A stretch of DNA of 64,000 nt, taken from contig NZ_JBLBVM010000053.1 in NCBI RefSeq assembly GCF_047250385.1, positions 124,001 to 188,000 on the forward strand. Direction: 5' to 3'. Source of the DNA: Glaciecola sp047250385 (GTDB lineage Bacteria; Pseudomonadota; Gammaproteobacteria; Enterobacterales; Alteromonadaceae). Shown one piece after another: positions 29,301 to 38,000 of the stretch. Positions within the stretch are counted from its first letter, which is position 1, and each line of letters starts with the position of its first letter. A model generated the notes under the pieces. It ran no database searches. It had not been told where the DNA came from and saw only the letters and a program-made list of their open reading frames with translations. Position numbers and translations under genes: made by a program.

Positions 29301-30870
29301 TTTGAGAATAGATGTAGACACGATATTGTGTATTACCATTCAACGGACTATCAGGAGTGAAAGTTAGAGTTGAACCTGAAATACTAATATTACCAGGTAC
29401 TAGCAAGTTTGATGGGCGCAAATATAACTGCATAGTACTATCAGCCGCAATAGGTTCGTCAAACTCAAGTACGATTGGGTCATTGACAGATACATCTGTT
29501 GCATTACTTGCGGGAGTATACGATGTTAAAAGCGGCGCAACATTATCAGCGACGTCAGAGCCAGTTGTAAAACTAATTGAGTTGGTACTAAGCGCGTTAC
29601 CTGCATAATCACAAACACCAGATAGTGTGAATGTGTAGTTTGTATTGTTATCAAGGTCAACGTCAGTTGTGAAACTGACACTCAGATTATCACCAGCAAT
29701 ATCAATATTCACCTCAATCGTATTGTTTCCATCACTTAATGTAGCGGTGATAGGACAACTGCGGCTAATAGGTTCATTGAAAAATACTCTTAAGCGCGCA
29801 TTAACCGGAATATCGACACTTCCATTACCAATGTTTGTAATAGTAATTTCAGGACTAACAGCGTCTATATCACTGCTATCACTCGTCGTATAACGTCTAA
29901 AAGTAAACTGTGCAATAAAATTCCCAGCAATGTCTAGTAAGCGGGTGTTGTAACTTAAGTATATGTAATATTCACGCGCTGGTATTAAGTCGCTGTCAGG
30001 AGTCAATGTAACAGTATAACCATTATTTGAGAGAGTTAATGTAGATGGAACCGATAAGTTAGTAACTGAATCTCTTAAATAAAGTGTGTCCGTATTTAAA
30101 GACGTAGGGTCTACTTCCTTGTCAAAAGTAAATGACAACAGTGGATTGAGTGGCAGATTGGTGTAGCCCGATGGAATACTCTCAGAAATAAGATTTCCTC
30201 TTACCGAATCACCGGCATCACCGCTAGAAAATGATTTTGTTATTTCCGCAGGTATTAAATTACCTCCTAAATCCTGGACGTCGTTAATAACTAGTTGATA
30301 ATCAGTATTATCGTTAAATTCTAAATCTGGTGTTAAAGTAACTAGTGTTCTATCGGCACTTAAGGTTCTGCCAACTTTTACAAGATTAAAGTCACTATCT
30401 ACGATTTTAATGCCTGTACTCGTTAAAGGATTAATTGGCTCATTAAACCTAACGCTTAATCGACTATTTTTAGGAATAGCAAAATTAGTAATATCCACTG
30501 AAGTACTGACAACTACAGGGCCAACGACATCATCATCAAAGCCGGTGGTAAAACGAATACGAGTGTATGGTAATGGATTATCGAAAAAGTCTTTTATCTC
30601 TCCATTTATCGCATATAAATCATATGCTTGCCCTACCTTAAGAGGTGCGTTTGGCACGAATGTAATCGCATCATTGTTTTCATTAAGCGCTATTGTGCCC
30701 TCAACTGTAGTGAATGTAACGGTGTCATATAGATAGAAATTGGTAGCTGTAACCGTATCAGCTTGAATAGGTTCTGAAAGGCCTAAAGTTAGCACTGTAT
30801 TAACGGGTACGCCTGTTGCGTTAGCTACTGGGTTTGAATAAGAAACCGATGGTGCCAAAGTATCAACGAA
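23323..30870 (-). repeat. Higher-order repeat: nine-Ig-domain superunit, 2.6 copies
   Basis: Unit 1 is about 30870-27862, unit 2 about 27861-24930, and unit 3 (first five domains only) about 24929-23323. Marker codons show the period: the first Cys of the fourth domain is at 29755-29757, 26749-26751 and 23836-23838, giving 3006 and 2913 bp. Domains c to g of units 1 and 2 are much more alike than the rest. Confidence 0.85.
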
Positions 30871-33786
30871 GTTACCGGTAACAAAACCAAATGTGGTAGA
30901 AACTATTTGATTACCAGCGATATCTCTGAGACCTTCAATTGACACCACATAAGTTGTGAAATCTTCTAAAATACCACTTGGCGTGAAAGTAACCGAAGCA
31001 TTACTACCGGATGCCGTGACACTTCCGGTGATAATAGTCCCATCGTCAAGTGATTCAAGCCTTATAGCAGAGCTTACAATTGATTTTGGTGACAAAGGTT
31101 CATCAAAGTTCAAGGTAATGATAGATGTTTCTGGTACATCTGTTTCGTCAACCGCAGGAGAGGAACTGACCAGCAGAGGCTTGGTAACATCAGGGTTTGT
31201 AGGGTCTGTGCCCGCATCAACCTCATCACCATCGTTGTAACCATCTCCATCAGTATCCACCACCAATGGGTTAGATCCAATTTGTACTTCAAAGCCATCT
31301 GATAATCTATCATCATCAGTATCTGCGTCATTTGGATCTGTTAAGGTAATATCTGCTTCCTCAGTATCGCCCAAACCATCGCCATCAGTATCTGGCTGCA
31401 CTTCTACTGATACTGCATCGCTTGTTGTTGTATTAGCACCTAAGTCAACGGCAATTGCATCTATGCTCAAATTACTGCCAGTAAACGGAATGGTTGTTAC
31501 CATGCTAAACGGCTCAGAGGTGTCTACAAACACAACGGCACCATCTATTCTAAATTGTACATTATTGACCGCAATGTCATCTTGAGCATCTACTGTAATG
31601 GTGAGGCGTTCACCTTCAACTACCACATCTCCGTTTAACGGATTAGTAATTGATATTGTTGGAGGAACACCATTGTTATCATTCACGTCTCTATATTGTG
31701 CGATGAAAAGTTTAGTATTTCCGGAAGTACCATAATCTCTACTGACAACATAACTCTCTTCTGTTATGTATGCATAGCTTGCATCAAGCGCAATACCAGT
31801 GCCTGCGTAGTCACCAAACCTTGAAAGATCAATAGTGCCTTGGAATACTGGATCTTGCGGATCAAAAATATTAACGAAGGCCACTACGTTCGGGAAAAGT
31901 TGCTCCGCATAGAACGCAAAGTTTCTAGTTAACGCAACATCACGCGGGGCAATAGAGCGATCACCGCCAACAATACTCATGTTCATTGGATCGCGAACAT
32001 CAACCACACGATAGCCCTGAGAGTAGGCTGCAACATGTGCAAAACCATTCGAGATAACTACATCTTTGACAGTCCCGATATTTATGCTGTTGAGTTGCAT
32101 TGGACTATTTGAATCGGAGACGTCAACACTCACTATTGCTGAGCCAGTTGCGGCGACTAAGGTGTCTTGTTCAACATCAATGCCTTTCACTTCACCAGAT
32201 AGTTTTAAAATTGATTTTGAAACTAGGTTTGTCGGCGTAGATATATCGAATATTTCTATACCTGCATTCCCAGTTGCTACATACAATCTATCTAATTGGA
32301 TTGCTAAATCTTGCGCAACCCCAGCAGTATCAGCAACGCTCAATAAAGTAGGCGCTTCAGGGTCGCTGACATCCATAACAACCACACCATTTTCGCCATC
32401 TGCAATATATGCAGTGTTGCCAATTACTTTAATGTCTATCGCTACGCCGTCAGTATCTAAACGACTCGCAATCGAAGGTGATGTGCGGTCTGAAACATCG
32501 ACAACGGTCAAGCCCTCGGAGCCAGAGGCAACAAATGCAAAGTCACCGCTTATGTCCACATTGTTGGCATAACCTGGAATAGCAATTGCTGATTGAGCAC
32601 TCGCTTCAAATTGGCGAACGGTGACATTGATCGTCACTGTTTTGCTTGCATTTTTTACTGTAATTACCGCATTACCAGCACTACCACCAAAAATCTCACC
32701 ACGATTAGAGCCGAAACTGGCTATTGTAAGATCGTTTGATTCAAAGGTCGTATTGGGATTTGTGGTTAAATCAATGATTGAGCCATCAATTAGGAGACCA
32801 GAAATAGTTAATTGCGCACTCACTTCAGTATCGATCCCGTTAAAAGTAAGGACGATGTTTTCTGGAGTGGAAACCAATCCCACAAGCGCTAGTTCAAAAT
32901 TTGTGTCATTAGCATCTGTTGGGTCTGAACCAACAATAATCTCTATACCATCATTCAAACCATCGTTGTCACTATCAGTGGCTAATGGATTTGTTATAAA
33001 ACCATCTTCCCCTAAAATAACTTCTTCACCATCAGGAATACCATCATTATCAGTATCAGCGATAAAGATATCTGTTCCTAAATCAAATTCTTCTTTGGCA
33101 GAAAGACCATCGTTATCAACATCTTCATAAGCATCTACGGGATCATTTGGATCCAAACCCAGTGCAATTTCTATATCGTCAGGTAAGCCATCATTATCGG
33201 CATCACCAACACTGAAAATATTGACGGGTAGTACTTTTGAAACGCCGTCTTTGCGCACTGTTATCAACGCAAATCCAAGTCTATTAGCTGTAATTAAGCC
33301 ATTAGCGCTTACGCTAACAATCGCGCCATTTGATGAGGTATAGTTGATGCCATTAGATGCAGCAGTGACATCTTTAAATGAACCATCATTATATTCTGCT
33401 TCAACATTTAACTGCCGCGTGTCACCAATAGCAAACAGATTTAAAGGTATCGCAACACCGTTTAAGCGCAAAGACACAGGTGTGGGCGGTACTACATCTA
33501 GGAAAAAGTCACCTACATCAGTTGTTTGGTTCTGACGAACCGTAAAGTAGTCGGTTTGACCAGACACAACCCCGTCGTCGGTATTACATGTCGCTCGTGC
33601 TCGAATCGCCCCCATGTTTGAAGGGACGTTAGGTAATGCAAACGTCCCATCTTCTTGAGCATAGACCGTTCGGTTAAGTACGTTAATGACACACGTACCG
33701 TTTAATTCGAGAACTTCTTGAGAAAATGAAGTGAACGAAGAAGTAATTAGGCTGAGCGCTAACAGTTTTACCAGACAATTTTTCAT
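23323..33786 (-). CDS. 3487-aa exported giant protein with Ig-like (Big_5) repeat superunits
   Basis: The signal peptide (about 1-22) is followed by a carboxypeptidase-regulatory-like domain (about 24-90), a Big_2-type Ig domain (98-190), thrombospondin type-3-like Asp-rich calcium repeats (about 191-297), another Big_2 domain, an LVIVD beta-propeller (about 405-690; repeats such as GLTVVDVSD, GVVVMDVSDPEAP), an Ig domain with PPTISITNPLNGD (about 695-790), and a second calcium-repeat block (797-866). From about 862 to the end there are about 24 SbsA/Big_5-type Ig domains of about 110 residues, each with V-P-x-N-A...F-x-E-P-I and D-x-A-G-N...F-x-T motifs. They form a nine-domain superunit repeated about 2.6 times. 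No C-terminal anchor, RTX repeat, autotransporter or GlyGly-CTERM is seen, so the route to the surface is unknown. It is probably an extended calcium-stabilised adhesin or surface fibre. Confidence 0.9.
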   Translation of the reverse strand: MKNCLVKLLALSLITSSFTSFSQEVLELNGTCVINVLNRTVYAQEDGTFALPNVPSNMGAIRARATCNTDDGVVSGQTDYFTVRQNQTTDVGDFFLDVVPPTPVSLRLNGVAIPLNLFAIGDTRQLNVEAEYNDGSFKDVTAASNGINYTSSNGAIVSVSANGLITANRLGFALITVRKDGVSKVLPVNIFSVGDADNDGLPDDIEIALGLDPNDPVDAYEDVDNDGLSAKEEFDLGTDIFIADTDNDGIPDGEEVILGEDGFITNPLATDSDNDGLNDGIEIIVGSDPTDANDTNFELALVGLVSTPENIVLTFNGIDTEVSAQLTISGLLIDGSIIDLTTNPNTTFESNDLTIASFGSNRGEIFGGSAGNAVITVKNASKTVTINVTVRQFEASAQSAIAIPGYANNVDISGDFAFVASGSEGLTVVDVSDRTSPSIASRLDTDGVAIDIKVIGNTAYIADGENGVVVMDVSDPEAPTLLSVADTAGVAQDLAIQLDRLYVATGNAGIEIFDISTPTNLVSKSILKLSGEVKGIDVEQDTLVAATGSAIVSVDVSDSNSPMQLNSINIGTVKDVVISNGFAHVAAYSQGYRVVDVRDPMNMSIVGGDRSIAPRDVALTRNFAFYAEQLFPNVVAFVNIFDPQDPVFQGTIDLSRFGDYAGTGIALDASYAYITEESYVVSRDYGTSGNTKLFIAQYRDVNDNNGVPPTISITNPLNGDVVVEGERLTITVDAQDDIAVNNVQFRIDGAVVFVDTSEPFSMVTTIPFTGSNLSIDAIAVDLGANTTTSDAVSVEVQPDTDGDGLGDTEEADITLTDPNDADTDDDRLSDGFEVQIGSNPLVVDTDGDGYNDGDEVDAGTDPTNPDVTKPLLVSSSPAVDETDVPETSIITLNFDEPLSPKSIVSSAIRLESLDDGTIITGSVTASGSNASVTFTPSGILEDFTTYVVSIEGLRDIAGNQIVSTTFGFVTGNFVDTLAPSVSYSNPVANATGVPVNTVLTLGLSEPIQADTVTATNFYLYDTVTFTTVEGTIALNENNDAITFVPNAPLKVGQAYDLYAINGEIKDFFDNPLPYTRIRFTTGFDDDVVGPVVVSTSVDITNFAIPKNSRLSVRFNEPINPLTSTGIKIVDSDFNLVKVGRTLSADRTLVTLTPDLEFNDNTDYQLVINDVQDLGGNLIPAEITKSFSSGDAGDSVRGNLISESIPSGYTNLPLNPLLSFTFDKEVDPTSLNTDTLYLRDSVTNLSVPSTLTLSNNGYTVTLTPDSDLIPAREYYIYLSYNTRLLDIAGNFIAQFTFRRYTTSDSSDIDAVSPEITITNIGNGSVDIPVNARLRVFFNEPISRSCPITATLSDGNNTIEVNIDIAGDNLSVSFTTDVDLDNNTNYTFTLSGVCDYAGNALSTNSISFTTGSDVADNVAPLLTSYTPASNATDVSVNDPIVLEFDEPIAADSTMQLYLRPSNLLVPGNISISGSTLTFTPDSPLNGNTQYRVYIYSQIFDFAGNTRSNGNFYFSTEAIADGIAPQVVAISPSTDSIDVNPNASIVLTFSEPMDSATINNNNIALFIDGNIVRPSVYRSATGQEVTLTANKPAASMISVVMTDDVADLAGNKLSPYISSFTTGVVNQDGSRPSVSRQLPSNGSSQWRDLNEVILYLSESMDPSSIEGALRVAEDGVLIDDLGSVEVLADNRTIKFTKDTPFTANTRVSVFLESDATDLAGNPVTYYSGYFSTAPDESDLVGTRPYVTTYFPTSNSVQPVNAQMILQFNEEMDASTFTTDNVEVLFYGTDSSGGGGGGDDDIDGGDDNVALAASVDLYEPINISFEYNEQTRQLLITAVDNMDSSSTYYVRVTGASINDTDGDSLQYTFAYTFRTDSTEQADDRSPSVLLFSPQDGQTEVGVNARYALRTDEPINPLTFEVDSGSNRRINPQFSENNSVIRYERLGILPAQSLVTELVPEVTDSAGNLINNISVNFTTSDGPDVERPEIDSTNIENNATGVPINSIMVTKFTEAIDPVSVSDSVVLLYDTVTYNTVPTTFSLSNDSRTITIVPDSNLAVGTRYYYYFNGPTDYSGNSLYSNTTYFTTSFAEDHEAPLLVSSSVEDGQVGVPINARLKFKFSESLNPQTVENISLQTTSGVIIPTRISFEDGNQTLVVTPTVLLPVNSTLDISLYDLEDRSQNALESGLDFSFSTSNQTQLTTGSIVTESIPSNYTEMPLNPLLSFTFDKAVDPTSLNTDTLYLRDSVTNLTVPATLTLSDEGFTVTLRPDSKLHPLREYYIYMSYSSRLQDIAGNYIASYTFRRYTTSGDNDIDVTEPEIVITNFAEGSVNIPVNARVRLLFNEPISRSCPMTATLSDGVDTIEVNIDIASDNLSVSITTDVDLDNNTNYTFTLSGACDYAGNSLSTSSINFTTGADAADNAAPSLISYTPASNATDVSVNQPIILEFDEPIATDSTMQLYLRPSNLLVPGNITISGSTLTFTPENPLNGDTQYRVYIYSQIFDFAGNTRSNGNFYFTTEALADGIAPQVIAISPSTDSVDVYPNASIVLTFSEPMDAGTINNSNIALFIDGNVVRPNVSRSVTGQEVTLTANKPAASLISVVITDDVADLAGNRIAPYISSYTTGIISQDGTRPSVSRQLPTNGSSQWRDLNEVLLYLSEPMDASTINGALRVAEDGVLITDQGSIEVLADNRTIRFVKDTPFNSNTRVTVFLESNATDLAGNPVNYYSGYFSTAADETDLVGTAPRLEAFYPSNGIPEVPVNSVIQLLFSEELDLSTLTADYVRLTNSSTGEVLPSTLSFDSSVNILTITPDSPLTPSTNYYVFTDYRIADTDGDLSNRNNYSSFATSAADVADDKSPSLITFSPSNGIDGVGINPRYSLKFDEPVNGLAFLTESGSTRRINAQFSDANRLVRYERLGTLPAITEVTENMPVLADAAQNSVPASSTTFTTGEGPDVSTVSLIDTNFVNGSIDIPVNSIFKFKYDDAIDPTSITSSVYIYNTNGGAQIDATISLSESNTVVTIVPELALENDTRYGAILYAMTDLSGNSVSYRSFTFTTSAIEDETPPTFSVANIANLQTDVPVNSSLRLKYSEPLDSFANNTVTLLDSDDNVVPINTSFNSDRTQIIVRSVALLQPNTVHTITISGLKDLAQNTLEENTVIQFTTSSGADFTNGQLLNASIPSGTADVPRNASLIFEVNEKVDASSIDTSNTFRLYNANDGVNVDGSVVVSDDRRTLRFVPTNTLSSNKLHYFYFSYSPYMFDVAGNLISSNFRSFTTGDELDAVAPTLESVNITSGTENIPVNASVVLKFNEPISAVCTNNVSIRAGLDTIQSTNVRSSDGKSITITPVQNLQVSTIYSVVAFGVCDYAGNSYSETVTTFTSAASADSDTVAPFISSIVPAANSTSIAIDSDIVITFDERISATSSVILYNGSAVVDGSISIAGNQLTFTPSSDLENNIRYRVQIRSTIFDFANNARYLGDYYFTTTE
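28371..28428 (-). repeat. Low-complexity Gly/Asp codon run inside the giant gene
   Basis: A CATCAC/CACCAC-rich stretch encodes six glycines then Asp/Gly-rich residues (about 1787-1805). It lies in the eighth domain of unit 1 and has no counterpart in unit 2, so it looks like a replication-slippage insertion forming a flexible, possibly calcium-binding linker. Confidence 0.6.
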
Positions 33787-33811
33787 GATGTCTTACCTTT
33801 GTGATTTATCG

Positions 33812-33862
33812 CCCACGGCTACAGCCTAGTAGTCTTAAAATCTAACTCGTTGGATCTGTGGG
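33812..33862 (-). promoter_or_regulatory. Possible structured leader before the giant gene
   Basis: In the 117-bp gap, read on the minus strand, CCCAC (33862-33858) can pair with GTGGG (33816-33812), enclosing a CTAC/GTAG hairpin (33832-33829 with 33822-33819). The start codon follows 26 nt later behind AAAGGT. It matches no riboswitch class I know; low confidence. Confidence 0.25.
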
Positions 33863-33903
33863 TTACTTTAATTTTTATCTGTCTCTTATAGACAATTTCA
33901 TTT

Positions 33904-35022
33904 CTATTTTTTCTTTAATGATGTGTAAGCTTTGGCAAAGGGGGCCGTTGTTAGGATTTCTCCTGAGGCCGTCCCATACTGCTGCCAATCGAGCAAATAT
34001 CCCTGATTCGTTTTCAACATTGGAAGCGTCACTAAGTGAGTTCCAAGGTTGCTAAGTTCAAGTACAAAAATGTCGTGAGTTTTACCTTCAAACTTAGCCA
34101 CTAAGTCGGTACTCGTTGCATCCGCTAGCATTTGACCAAATGGGACAAGTGCAACTAATTCTCTTGTTCGACTACTTAAATTAATCATAGGAACAACGCT
34201 TTGTGTTTTCATATTCACTGTGCACGCTGACAGAAATTGAGCTTGTTCCTCGGGAAGAATATCCCTCGCTTTATCAGCATTTATTAAGTCTTTAAACAGC
34301 GTTTTGGAAACAAGCTCGCATTTGCTCACATTCTCTTCCTTTCCTTTCACAGTTGGGGCTTTTTGCCCCCAGCCGATTTGAAAAGGGTTACTTAACGGAA
34401 TACGGGTAAAAGTGACATTCAAAGCCACTTCCAATGGATGCGATTTGTTTAATTGAACTGTTGGATTAATACTGACTATTTGTTGACCCGGCGAATCGCA
34501 TTTATATGCTTTGTCTTTAGAGAGCCTTACATATTGAAAATAGCGACTGGCGAGATCTTCCACTTCATTCGGCCTTTCCATAGCGTTGCTCATTTGACAT
34601 AAATTAGTGCAAAGGGCCGAATCTAAAAGTTGTGCTGCACCGTTGGTATGCTTATATTGGGTATAAAACATGACGTAGTTACCCCAATGATAAGCTTGTT
34701 GCATTTCGTAACCCTTAATACCTGAATATGAAGAATATAGGTCGGGGATCTGCTTCAGTTGCCCAGTTGCAAACGACTGACTATTATCCAACTTGGTTAA
34801 GGTTGAAAGCACGTTGGCAACAGGCATTTTAGCTGCATTTAAATATGTATCTAATGCAAGCTTAGCTTTTTGACTTATTTCACGGTCAGCAATATCAAGC
34901 GCTGCAACCATTTGTTTATCTTCCAAATAAGGTATACACAACTTACTTTCGGCTAGGGCACTTGTCGAACCAAGTAACCCTAATAAAATGCTTACTAATG
35001 TGACTTCTTTTTGATACTTCAT
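33904..35022 (-). CDS. Exported protein of unknown function in the giant-protein unit
   Basis: A 372-aa protein with a clear signal peptide (MKYQKEVTLVSILLGLLGSTSALA, cleavage before ESKLC). The start at 35022 is chosen because AAGGGA lies about 8 nt upstream; an earlier in-frame ATG at 35040 overlaps the preceding gene. The mature part has six cysteines (Cys5 of the mature protein, a CTNLC pair, and three more), a helical N-terminal half and a beta-rich C-terminal half. I recognise no family. It lies 11 bp after the Cys-rich gene and 117 bp before the giant gene. A periplasmic or secreted accessory factor is inferred. Confidence 0.65.
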   Translation of the reverse strand: MKYQKEVTLVSILLGLLGSTSALAESKLCIPYLEDKQMVAALDIADREISQKAKLALDTYLNAAKMPVANVLSTLTKLDNSQSFATGQLKQIPDLYSSYSGIKGYEMQQAYHWGNYVMFYTQYKHTNGAAQLLDSALCTNLCQMSNAMERPNEVEDLASRYFQYVRLSKDKAYKCDSPGQQIVSINPTVQLNKSHPLEVALNVTFTRIPLSNPFQIGWGQKAPTVKGKEENVSKCELVSKTLFKDLINADKARDILPEEQAQFLSACTVNMKTQSVVPMINLSSRTRELVALVPFGQMLADATSTDLVAKFEGKTHDIFVLELSNLGTHLVTLPMLKTNQGYLLDWQQYGTASGEILTTAPFAKAYTSLKKK

Positions 35023-35033
35023 TGTTAATTCCC

Positions 35034-38000
35034 TTAACACCCTGGTCCGAAACTAGTGCCTGCATAAAGTGTTATTGCCGGCGTACTTGCTGAGTAAGAA
35101 ATTTTCTTAAACAATATTTCTAGGCTTGCAGTGACATTTGCTGTGATTGTGATTGGATCTAGTTTTCCACCTAGACAATCTGTGCCACATTCAATAGAGC
35201 TCACGGCTTTACCACCAACAAAGCCTTTAACATTTAAGGTTGCTCCACCTTTCAAAGAAACAACAATTATCGGTACTGCGGTATCACCCTCTGGGCAATC
35301 AGGATTGTCACAGCTGAACAAACCAACAGTGCCATCAATTTGAGGACCGAAAGTACCTGCGATATCGAGACCTAAGCTAAACTCACCGCAGTTGTCTTCA
35401 TTACAATCAATTACGGTATAACTCACTGAGCCTTGCGCATTTGCTGTAATGTTGGCACCTGCAAGCGTTGCAAATATTTCAGCTTTTAAGGTAAACCCTA
35501 GAATGGTTTTTTGCGGCAACTCAAATGTTCCACCAGCACCTGGTATCGATACTTTTACGTTACCTTGAATACCTGCGCTTCCAGAGAATTTCTGATAGGG
35601 TTTGGGCCCAGGTGTATCGCATTCTTTGCAGCATTGCTCACCAGTTTCCAAGCTCATTCCAATAGTTGTGCTTAAACTTGCGCTTAACCATGGTGGAATA
35701 TTGAATTTACCTTTGACGTTGCTGAGTAGATTTGCAACGAAACCAGGCGCTGTATTTTCATAGGTGATCTTTTCTGAGCTAGCCTCACAATGATTGCCAC
35801 AAGCACCATCTTTACAGGTGAAGCATGCCTCTTTTGGCGAACCATCTCCGCAGGTTATGCCATCTTCGTCATTAGTCGGTTCACCTTCTGAGCAGAATTT
35901 ACACTCTGTTTCTTTGGCTGCTTTCAGTGCTGCTGTTTCGTCAGCAGGATTAAAACCGCCACCACATAGAAGCTCTTTACAGTCATCAGGCTTTTGTTTA
36001 TCTGCATCTAGAGCAGCATCTTCGTCAATAACGGCAACACCGTCTTCACACGTGCCACATTCATCTGGTGGCGCATCGCCATCATTTTTCTCACTACCAC
36101 TGCATAGCTCGGTTTGGCAGTTGCCCGGCGTTTGTGTTTGCGCAGGGCGATCAGGAACTAATTCACAACCACCTGGGCAGTCACCTGTCTTGGTGTAACA
36201 GTAACCGCAATCATTACCACCTTCACAACAGCCTGAACCTCCTGGCTGACTACCGCAATGCCAACCTGCTTTAACAACACCCACTCCAGGATTAGAGCGA
36301 ACTATGGAACCATCTTCAGATACTGTACCAAGACCAATTGCGACAAACTCCTCCAGATCATGGTCATAAGAGTACATTTCGACCTGAGCACCGGGCTTAT
36401 GAGCATCAACGTTTGGTAAGGTCAGCCTTGCTGGGGCATCAAATTTAGTGCCTGTTGGCTGAATAGTGACAATGAATTGTGGCTGCATACCATTCGGCGG
36501 TGGCATAGGGACTTTAGATGCATTAACGGGTGTCGCTGAAATATAACCTTCTCTTGAACCATCAGGGAATGTGACTGAATCCTTCGCAATTTCTAACGCG
36601 AAACCTGGGTAGTTATCTAGCGTAAGCACGACATCTTCTGGACCAGCATAAACTGCATCTGCAGTGTTAAGTTGCACCATATATATCGGACCATTCATCG
36701 GGTTTTCAACACCGGCCACGGTAACCAAATTGAATGAAAGAGTAGGGAATTCAGCATCACCTAGAACAGTCGAACCATCTACCAATAAATGGACAGGTCC
36801 TACTGGGGATTGTTGGATCAAGAACTTGCCCTCTTGATCAGTGACGGTCTGACGGTTTGTACCGTCAACACTGACTGTAGCGTTCACTAGAGGTTTATCT
36901 TGATTATCGAGAACGATACCGCTGATACGTGTTAATGCTGCTTCTTTAGGTTGGAATGCAGTCGCAGTAAAACCGGCTGTAAGAACATTATCCGATGCGC
37001 TGCTAATTAAACGGGCATTAACTCTTTGTTTATCCAAACCTGCTAAGTACCCTAGGGTCAACTCAGCACTAGCGCGACCGTCACTGTCTGTTGTAACGAT
37101 AATCGTTTTCTCACCGTTTGAGAACTTACCACCACCAGCGGTGACTTTAAATTCAACTTGCGCGCCCGGAACGACGTTCGCGCCATCATCATTAGCAACT
37201 ACAACTAATGGTTGGGCAAGGGGTTGACCTGAACCACCTCGTTGGCCGTTACCAGAATTAACACTTAACTTATCAGCCAATTTGCCTGATGCAGATGCTG
37301 TAAATACAACATTATTAGGAATGCCTACAACCGTCGCTTTGACTTTGTGATTATGAAGTCCAACTCGCTCTCCCACCGAAAACCGAGTCTGGGCTTGGCC
37401 TTCAGAATCTGTCATTACTACAACAGCGCGGCCTTCAAATTCAGTATTAATACCAACTTTACCTGAGCCTTGAGAAACTCTAAATATCACCGGCTTTTCA
37501 GAGATTGGATTGCCGTCCTTATCGACCACCTTAACGATAATTGGATCTTCAAGTAAACTGCTAATTTCTGCAGTTTGAGCATCACCATCTACCAATACAA
37601 TATTGTTGCGATTTGGAATTTGATAAACTAGTGTGAACTGAGTTTCGCTCACGTTTCCGACTTGGTCAGAGGCTATTATTCTTATATTATTCAATCCAGC
37701 TTCTAATGAGATTTCTGCTGCATATGAACGATTATCGACGGAAGCCACTACATCGTTTACGGTGACGGTTGATTGTGATGCCTCAACGGTACCGCGCACT
37801 GTATCGTTGACTAAACCAGTAATTCTAACTTTTTCTGAATTGACGATTTGCTGGTTTACATGGCTATCAACAGTGATAGTAGGTGGTGTTAAATCTAGCG
37901 TCAGTGAAATGCTGTCTGTGACTTGCGTATCGCCTAAAACAGCTCTAGCAACTATCGTGTTGTGGCCTTCTACTAATGCGACATTAGCTGAAAACAGACC

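Noticed and set aside
31190..33213. RTX-type type I secretion repeats in the giant protein
   Set aside because: The Asp-rich repeats are of the DxDxDGxxD thrombospondin-3 type, not GGxGxDxxx nonapeptides, and the protein has a Sec signal peptide.
24418..33535. Many open frames of 60-170 codons on the plus strand opposite the giant gene
   Set aside because: They lie wholly within the minus-strand coding sequence, have Ser/Thr/Leu-rich translations expected from the opposite strand of Asp/Asn/Ser-rich repeats, and repeat with the same 3-kb period as the host gene.
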